Source: Montifringilla adamsi
Lineage: Eukaryota; Chordata; Aves; Passeriformes; Passeridae
Assembly (NCBI GenBank): GCA_017590115.1
Contig: JAGGNK010013670.1
Location: forward strand, 1,010,016-1,074,015
DNA length: 64,000 nt
Direction: 5' to 3'
The position numbers were made by a program, and so were the translations under genes. This document shows positions 57,281 through 64,000 of the stretch, one piece after another (position 1 is the stretch's first letter; every line of letters begins with the position of its first letter). The notes beneath the pieces were generated by a model. The model had not been told where the DNA came from. It did no database searches and was given only the letters and a program-made list of their open reading frames with translations.

Positions 57281-59860
57281 GATGATGTAGGGATGTCACA
57301 GAAGCCAGGAGTGATCTGGGGATAAATCCAAGTGTGAATGACAGGGTCTCTCAGCATTTGTGAATCCTCCACATCCCTTTCCAAGGCACTGCTCCCTAAG
57401 GAATGCCCCCCCTTCCTCCCAGACTGATGCAGACCCAAAGCCACCACTCTGCTTTTCATTCTAATCACCAGAGACACTCCAGGAGGTAACAAACTGAAAG
57501 GATTCTCACCCTATGTATTTCCACAACAATAATTTGCTTTGCTCTATGCAAAACCTATCATGAATATGTATTCCAGCAGCAGCAGACATAAATCAGAGCT
57601 GGGGGTGAACACACAGCATGCAGCTCCTCAATTAGAAATCTTCCTTCCCAGGAGATAAGGCAGGCTTCACAGGAAAACACCAGGAACCACCTTGTCCAGA
57701 GCAGCCAGGGTTTCAGGAAAGCCCTGCACATTTCCCAGTGCTAGGATTGCTGTACTTTGCTCCTGGAATTATTTTATAACGTGCAATGTTTGGCAGACCA
57801 CACAGCCCCAGCCATTCCCAGGTCCCAGAGGTCACCTGGGGCTCCTGCTCAGCAAAAAGCCCTTGTTTGAGGGAGTTTGGTGATGCTCTCCTGGCACTTG
57901 TGTTAACAGAGGGACGTACAAAGGCACCAAGGCTCTGTTCTCCTCCACACTTTTCCAGGTCGGAGCAGTGCCAGGGAGGCAGATTATTTTTTCATGTCAC
58001 TTTTAAATGAAGAGTCAACATTCATTATTGCAGCCTATTTTATCTGGTGACAGCAATGATGACCTGGTGCTGGTGCAAGCCACGTTCAGCCAGGGAGGAT
58101 TTGGCACTGTGGCATGGATTTAACCCACCCCACACACCTGCTACAGACTGGGCAAACCCTGCCTGAAGGTCCAGCCTGGCTGGTCCAGGGTCACACAGCT
58201 CTGGGAATGAAATCTCCTGTCACTGACACATGTGGCTGTCTCCTGCCACAGCCCTGTCACCTGCAGCTCTCTGGCCTTTCCCTCTCATTTCAGAGCTCCT
58301 GCCCAGGCTGCGTTTCTGAGCAGGGGGCAGGGGAGCCCCAGCATGGAGCTGGGGTGCCTGTGCTGCAGGGAGCTCTGGGGACAGCCACCTTCACCCAGCC
58401 GCAGCCCAGGGGGACAGCAGGCCATGCATTAAATCCTTCACAAACCCATCCCAGCAGCCTGAAGAGCCTCACAGGCTTCTGGCCAGCCCCAAAGCACCAG
58501 GAGCAGGTGCTCCAGAGACACCCAGGCCCAGATCCTGGGAAATGCAAACCTGGGAGGACAGACCCCAGGAAAACCTCAGAAACCACCGGGAGACCTCAGC
58601 AGGTGCCAAGCCTGAGCTCAAGCCCTGCTTGTATTCAGATCACAGGTTTGGAAGGGACTCTGCTGTGAGTGACAGCAGTGCCAGGTGTGATTGCTGTCAC
58701 CAGCATCAACCCCACAGCCCGAGGAAGGCCCAGCTCCACTGGGACTGCTGGCTCCCCTCCCGCACTGCCCACCAGCAGCACTCCAAAGCACATTCCCCAA
58801 ACACAAACAGATGGCACACTCAGGGAAAACACATCTCCAAATCCTCCACTAAACCCCAGCTGTGAGGGGGCAGAGTCCCACATCCCCCAAAGCCCTTGGG
58901 AGCAGAGCAAGGATCATTCACACAGTTCCATTTGCTGGAACATCGATCCCATCACGAGCAGGATGCCAGGAGAACTGCCACAAGGATGAGCCCTGGGGTC
59001 AGACAGGACAGCCACATGCCTGCCCCTCATTCTGCTGCCTGGGGAATCACCCAGAGAGGAAAACAGCACAGCAAAACCAAGAGGCTGTACTGCCAGCTGG
59101 GGTCTCTGTACAAATACCAAGGGGATGGGACTGCTGGGGAACACGTCTCGAGCTGTATCCCCCCCCTCATTACAATTAAAAAGAAACTTCATAACCTTGC
59201 TGTTTATTAACTATCTTGCGATTCCCACAAGGCTGCTGCTGGATGCCCTGGCAGTGATGCTCATTAACATGTTGGGATGTTCCCTGATTCTGTGATCAAG
59301 TCCAGCTCCTGGTTCTGCACAGCCCAGCTCAGGAATCAGTTACAGCAGAGGCTGGTGGGGCTTTAGGGAGCCAGACTCTGCAGTGCTAAACAAGGGGTCT
59401 GCTGGCTGTGAACTCTGGCTCTCCCCGGGTTCAGGAGTGCTGCAGAGCAGAGAACCCATGGTCAGGCCTGGCTGCAGGGCAGGAGCTGTCCCCCATTGGT
59501 GGCTCCAGCTCTGGTGACATCTCTGCTGCTCCAGACATGTCGTGCGTCCCTGCTGAGGCCGTGCAGGTGTGTCTGTGCTGACCCCATCCCTGAGAAGGGA
59601 CACACCAGCTGCTCCACTGTGCCTCAAGCATCCTCAATGCTCTTTCTTGCTCCTTTTTAAAAGCAACATTTCAATCACTCTTAGAAGAGAAACATCTTTT
59701 CTGAGGTGGGACTCAAAGCTGCTTTTCTTGGCAGTATAAATGTGTCCTGCAGTCACTTTTTTTATCTGAGCTCTGCTGTTGCATCGATTCTGTTCTAACC
59801 TGCTGTTCATGTGAAAGAACAAATCCTGGCAATAACAGCAGTGTCAGAAAAGCATTTTAT
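57281..59860. other. Intron sequence, no gene recognised
   Basis: About 2.6 kb of unique sequence. A 184-codon open frame at 58114-58668 has an antisense partner and no recognised domain. Confidence 0.6.
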
Positions 59861-59935
59861 AGAATCACAGAATCACCCTGAGCTTGAAGTGCCCCACAGG
59901 GACCATCCAGTGCGACTGCTGGCCCTGCTCAGGAC
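59861..59935 (-). mobile_element. CR1 LINE remnant
   Basis: AGAATCACAGAATCACCCTG and CCACAGGGACCATCCAGTG. Confidence 0.75.
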
Positions 59936-62339
59936 AGAGATTTGAGCTCTGCTCTGTCAGCTGCATCTCACCAGCTCATCCAGCCAGAGAGCACATCCCT
60001 GCAGCCTCGGGGTCCCTGCAGCCTCTGTGGCTCAGCTCTCAGCCCAGCCCAGGCTGTTATGGCCCAGCTGAACCTCCCTCAAGTGACCCAGTGGAAGGGC
60101 TGATGCCTCAGCCTCGCCACAGGGCCCCGGTGCCAAACACAGCGCCCACAAAAGGAAACAGATTCCATCTGCCAGCATCTCTGTGAGACAGCCACAAAGG
60201 AAGGGTCAAATGAGGAGCAACAGCAGGAAAAAAATCAAATAGAAAAATCTGTAGCATCTGTCAGTCCTGCCTTTTAACTGGCTCAGCTGGGCTGGCAGGA
60301 ACTGCAGCGAGGAGAAGTCAGGCCCACTAATCTGATTAACGGGTGATTAAAGGGCAGCCACTGCGAAAGGAAGGGGCTAAAGGGTTAACAAATACCACAC
60401 TCCTCACTGGAGAAGAGAGAACACTGTCTGCCTTGATGATGAAATGAGTGCAGTTTTGACAGATCTGGGGCTGCTGTGCTTAACCTCTCCTGCAAGGAGA
60501 TTTTGAGCTGATTTGCTCTGTCAGAAGAAATCCTTCCTGCTGCCAAGCACTTCCCTCCAGCTGAGGATTTAGCTGGCAGCAGGGAGCACAAAAAAACTTG
60601 GAAATCACTTGCTATAAACTTGTGTGCATGTTCTTTGCTCTCTGGCCTTGCAGGAGCTGTCCTGTAACACACCAGAGCTGTGAAGTGAGGTCACCCAGGC
60701 AGAGGGGAACAAGGGCTGAGATCCATCCCTCCACCCTGAGATCCATCCCTTCATCCTGAGCTCCATCCCTCCTCAGCTATCCCCAGAGCTGCATCACCCT
60801 CAGGCCTTTATCCAAACTCCCAAAGCAGGACAGAGACTTCAGCAGGATGAATCACTCTGTGTCTAACTTTCTTCTCCTTATAAAGCACAGGAATTGTCCA
60901 GGATTTTCCATGAGATCTGGGGGAGACCCTTCAATAAGAAGCCCAGAGCATGGCATGGCCACAACCAGCACAACCAACACTGCTGTGTGCTCAGCAAAAT
61001 GAGGGGGGAATGGGGCTGGAAGAGACAGAGCAGAGGCAAAATCCCGGAGTTCTCTCTGCCTTCAGCCAGATCCAAGCCTGGGGTTTTGAGAGGGAAGTGG
61101 AGCTGGATGTAGCCAAGAGCTGGTGCCTGGTGAAGAGGAGGGACATACAGTTCTGCCATCCCAGAGCTAACTCCAGCCTTGGGCAGAGATGGGGGTGACA
61201 TTCAACCTTCTGCAAATCTGATAGCCTTCAGTGGGCTTTTCATCCTGTAATTAACCCAGAAACTTGCTGAACAAATGAATTTTTAGCAGCAGCCAGGTGT
61301 CCACACTCAGAGTAAAGCAGCATCTTTGGTGTTTCCAAACCCCTCTGTGCTTCCAGCACAGGGCCCAGGGAAAAGCCTCTTGGCTTGCCCTGTCACTTTT
61401 GATTTAGAGCATTCCCACATCCTCCTCCTCCCTGCAGGCTCCAGACTTTCTGCTGAGCACTCCCCCGCCGGTGAAGGAGCCCTTTGGTGCCCTCCATCCC
61501 CTCCTCTGAACCATTTCCAACTCAGAATCACTTGTGAGCTGCAGTCCTGGAGCAGACAGGGTGTGGGCATCCAGAGCAATTTATTGTCAGCTCCTTTCCT
61601 GATAAATCCCCGTGGTTCTGCTGCCACTGGCTCAGAGGTGCTGTTTGCAGGAGGACAGAGTTTTGTAAGGCACAGGAGGGACATGGGCAGGGAAATCTGT
61701 GGGCTTGCAGGACCCAGCATCAAACATGGCTCAACCATCAGAAAACTTCCACCTCTGAGGGACCAACCACGTCTAGAGCAATCCTAACAGAGAAACCTGC
61801 TCAGCTCGAGAGCCACAGCCCTTCCAGGTGATTACCAGGAGCATTTGTGCAATGGCTGTTCATGCCTTTCAGCTGCCAGGATCAGACACTCTTCAGTCCG
61901 CTCTATTTGACTTGCAGGAGGTAAATGCTTTCCCTGACAATTGAGCTGCTTCCTTAGAACACAGCTTTAACACAGCTTTCCTTTCTCCCTTCCTGTGATG
62001 CTTTCCAGTAATGAAAGCAGCCAGCCCCAACGCCCCAGGACTTGCTCTTAACTGGAATGGAAATGTGGGAAACCAGGAAAAGAAATCTGATTTGCACTTC
62101 CTGAAGATGTGCTGAGAAAAGCTCAGCAGGAGCAACATCATCCCCTGAGATCTCCAGCCCTGGGTCACGTTTCCTTGTACCTATAAAGAATATTGCTCTT
62201 CTCCTTCCATAAACCCCTGGATTTACACCAGCAGGGTGGGAACTACCTGAGCATAACCTCCAGCAGATATAACTCCTCATTTATCTACAGCTCAGATAAT
62301 GGACCTGGGGGCGTAGATCAGCTTGGGGAGCAGGCACTG
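59936..62339. other. Intron sequence, no gene recognised
   Basis: Unique sequence with a three-unit GAGATCCATCCCTCCACCCT array at 60718-60775. CTAATCTGATTAACGGGTGA near 60330 resembles a homeobox-site cluster. Confidence 0.55.
60718..60775. repeat. Three-copy 20-bp tandem repeat
   Basis: GAGATCCATCCCTCCACCCT and two near copies. Confidence 0.85.
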
Positions 62340-62800
62340 TGCACTACCTTAAATGTTGCTATAAAATAAGGAGGTTTATGAATTCCTGTTGTTTAGTTAA
62401 TCATCGATTTATTTCAGAGCCCTGCACACTGCAAGGCAGCTCAACTTGAGGGGAAAAAGGAAAAGAGATACAATTTTATGAGAAGATAAAAAAAGAGGTT
62501 TATTATATATAACCATTATAGTTCCTCCTTCAGATGTTTCAATGTCTAATGAAATTTAAAGCTCTCTCTGTGTTTTCCTCCCTCCTCTACAGTGATGATT
62601 GCCTTTAGATATACACCCCAGTTACAGTAACATAACCAGAAATGATGGCATGCCATAGGTATTTTATTATGCATTCAGTTTTTTAGGGCTCACATTCTAT
62701 CTGTACCAGAGAAACCTGGTCAGTAAAACTGCCAGAACTTCTGCAAAGACAGCAAAACTGACAATTCCCCATTTCACATCACATTTTCAAACATATCTCC
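62340..62800. promoter_or_regulatory. AT-rich unique block, possible conserved non-coding element
   Basis: TTAGTTAATCATCGATTTAT, GAGGTTTATTATATATAACC, ATGGCATGCCATAGG and ATTTTATTATGCATTC. No repeat recognised. Conservation not tested. Confidence 0.3.
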
Positions 62801-63502
62801 CTCTTAAATGTTACAGGTCTTCTAAATTTGATGCCAATAAACACATTTTCTCCTTTAAATGTGTCTCAGAAAGCCAAGCAAATCCATTAAACACAGCGAG
62901 TGCTACCCCTGGAGCAAATGAAACCAGGCAGCTCAGGCTCACACTCCCCTGGCTGCTCATGTTTGGGAAGATACTTCTCAATTTTATTGGACATAAAAGT
63001 GTGGGAACGGGGGAAGAGGATTCAATGTCTACGTGTCCCTCCCAAAAAATGAAAATACAGCTGCTGTAAATGTTTCTTAAATTTAAATGTAACAAAGATT
63101 TTAGAAGGAAGAGGCACTTTGAAGCAGGACATAGGGCCAAGCTCCTTGGCCTGGGGTGCAAATTTCCACCAGAGGGTTTTGGAGGCAGGGATGACACAAA
63201 TCCCACCCCTCCTACCCCTTCTGTCAGAAGGATCCTCACCTCTCCCAGGGCCCCAGCTGGGGACACAGCCCCTGGCACCTCCTGAGGAGCCCCTGGCTCC
63301 TCAAACCAAGCACCCAGCAGAGCAGCAGAACCTGCTCCAGACCCTCCAAAATAACTGAATCCAAACCTGTCACAGACCCTCACCTTACCTGGGGACACCA
63401 GACACTTCCTTCCACTGGGAACCCATGCACACTGGATGCAGCTTCAACTGCTGCATCTGAGCTTGTACAGCAGGAAAAAAATGTATTTGCTGGCTGTTGC
63501 AC
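62801..63502. other. Intron sequence, no recognised feature
   Basis: A 195-codon minus-strand open frame crosses here but resembles no protein I know. Confidence 0.55.
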
Positions 63503-63570
63503 CTGTTATTTTTGATAAGGTTTAATAAACCTTTTAAATCCTTGGAAGTGAACATTGTTTTTCTCGCACA
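63503..63570 (+). mobile_element. LTR fragment (family of 37836-38246)
   Basis: CTGTTATTTTTGATAAGG, TTTAATAAACC and GGAAGTGAACATTG, ending CTCGCACA. Confidence 0.75.
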
Positions 63571-64000
63571 CCTGAGGTAACCACCCTGCTCCTGCTGCTG
63601 AACGCGCTCCTTGGATCATCTCAATGCTCGTCCCTGAACAACTGTTTACTCCTGTAATTTAATCTAAATAGACAACAGAACTCTTGTAAAAATGAGACAA
63701 AAGACACGGCAAGACACACTTCTGTGTGCCTGACAAAAGCAGCAAATGATGGAAGTGAACAGTTCTGAAGGGCTTTTAAAATGGTTCACTTGGCTGATTT
63801 TGGGCTGTCAGCAAAAATTACCAATGAGGTGCCCTGCTGGAAAGGGTCTGGTGCTGCTCCTGCTGCTACTGCCATGCACACATCCTGAGCCACAGGGGCC
63901 TGGGTCTGCTTTCTGAACCTTTTGGAAGCTTTTGCCCCATGGCCTCAGAAGCAGGTGGAGATGCAGCCCCAGGCAGCCCAGGACATGAACCCTTGGCCAG
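63571..64000. other. Intron sequence to the window edge
   Basis: Nothing recognised. Confidence 0.6.

Larger units (their letters stand above)
24657..64000 (-). other. GALNT17 intron 6 (5' part beyond window)
   Basis: No further GALNT17 exon was recognised to the right edge, so this intron appears to be at least 39.3 kb. Very long introns are normal for this gene in mammals (family knowledge). A small exon missed by eye cannot be excluded. The mobile elements, tandem repeats and unique blocks inside are listed separately. I recognise no other protein gene in it. Confidence 0.75.

Noticed and set aside
58114..58668. 184-codon plus-strand frame
   Set aside because: Overlaps frames on the other strand, has no recognised domain, and sits in a long intron.
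62811..63398. 195-codon minus-strand frame in gene orientation, considered as an upstream exon
   Set aside because: No GalNAc-transferase motif and no fit to the expected exon 6 peptide.

Overview
This is vertebrate nuclear DNA, almost certainly from a bird and probably a songbird. About thirty fragments of the avian CR1 LINE are scattered in both orientations, and several solitary LTRs of endogenous retroviruses (ERVs) look like finch-type families. The only gene I recognise is split into short exons with GT/AG introns. There is no bacterial gene organisation, CRISPR array, operon or phage. I did not recognise a tRNA, an rRNA or a second protein gene. Species and chromosome are inference; I could not run a search.

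The gene is on the minus strand. Five consecutive phase-0 exons encode 238 residues plus a stop, matching the C-terminal part of a polypeptide N-acetylgalactosaminyltransferase. The closest member I know is GALNT17 (formerly WBSCR17). In transcript order the exons are 24656-24471, 21661-21524, 19955-19860, 13329-13162 and 11468-11340. They cover the end of the catalytic domain and the whole ricin-type lectin domain. If the gene has the usual 11 exons these are exons 7-11. No further exon was seen between 24657 and 64000, so the next intron upstream appears to be at least 39.3 kb. The rest of the coding sequence lies beyond the right edge.

Layout: 1-11339 is downstream flank (3' UTR plus intergenic), with a nest of LTRs at about 590-3100, CR1 copies, and a repeat-free CpG-richer block at 2501-2840 that looks like a regulatory element. 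11340-24656 holds the exons, with an LTR 32 bp from one splice donor, a 240-bp near-identical duplication flanking the last two exons, and a 23-unit minisatellite abutting a splice acceptor. 24657-64000 is one long intron filled with CR1, LTRs, minisatellites, microsatellites and AT-rich unique blocks that may be conserved non-coding DNA.

Nothing here amounts to a new multi-gene system. The most interesting signals concern how repeats meet splicing. A pyrimidine-rich minisatellite gives one acceptor a 527-nt region with no AG on the transcribed strand. A recent duplication carries the likely branch point of one exon into the 3' UTR. Several nested insertions can be ordered in time by their target-site duplications.
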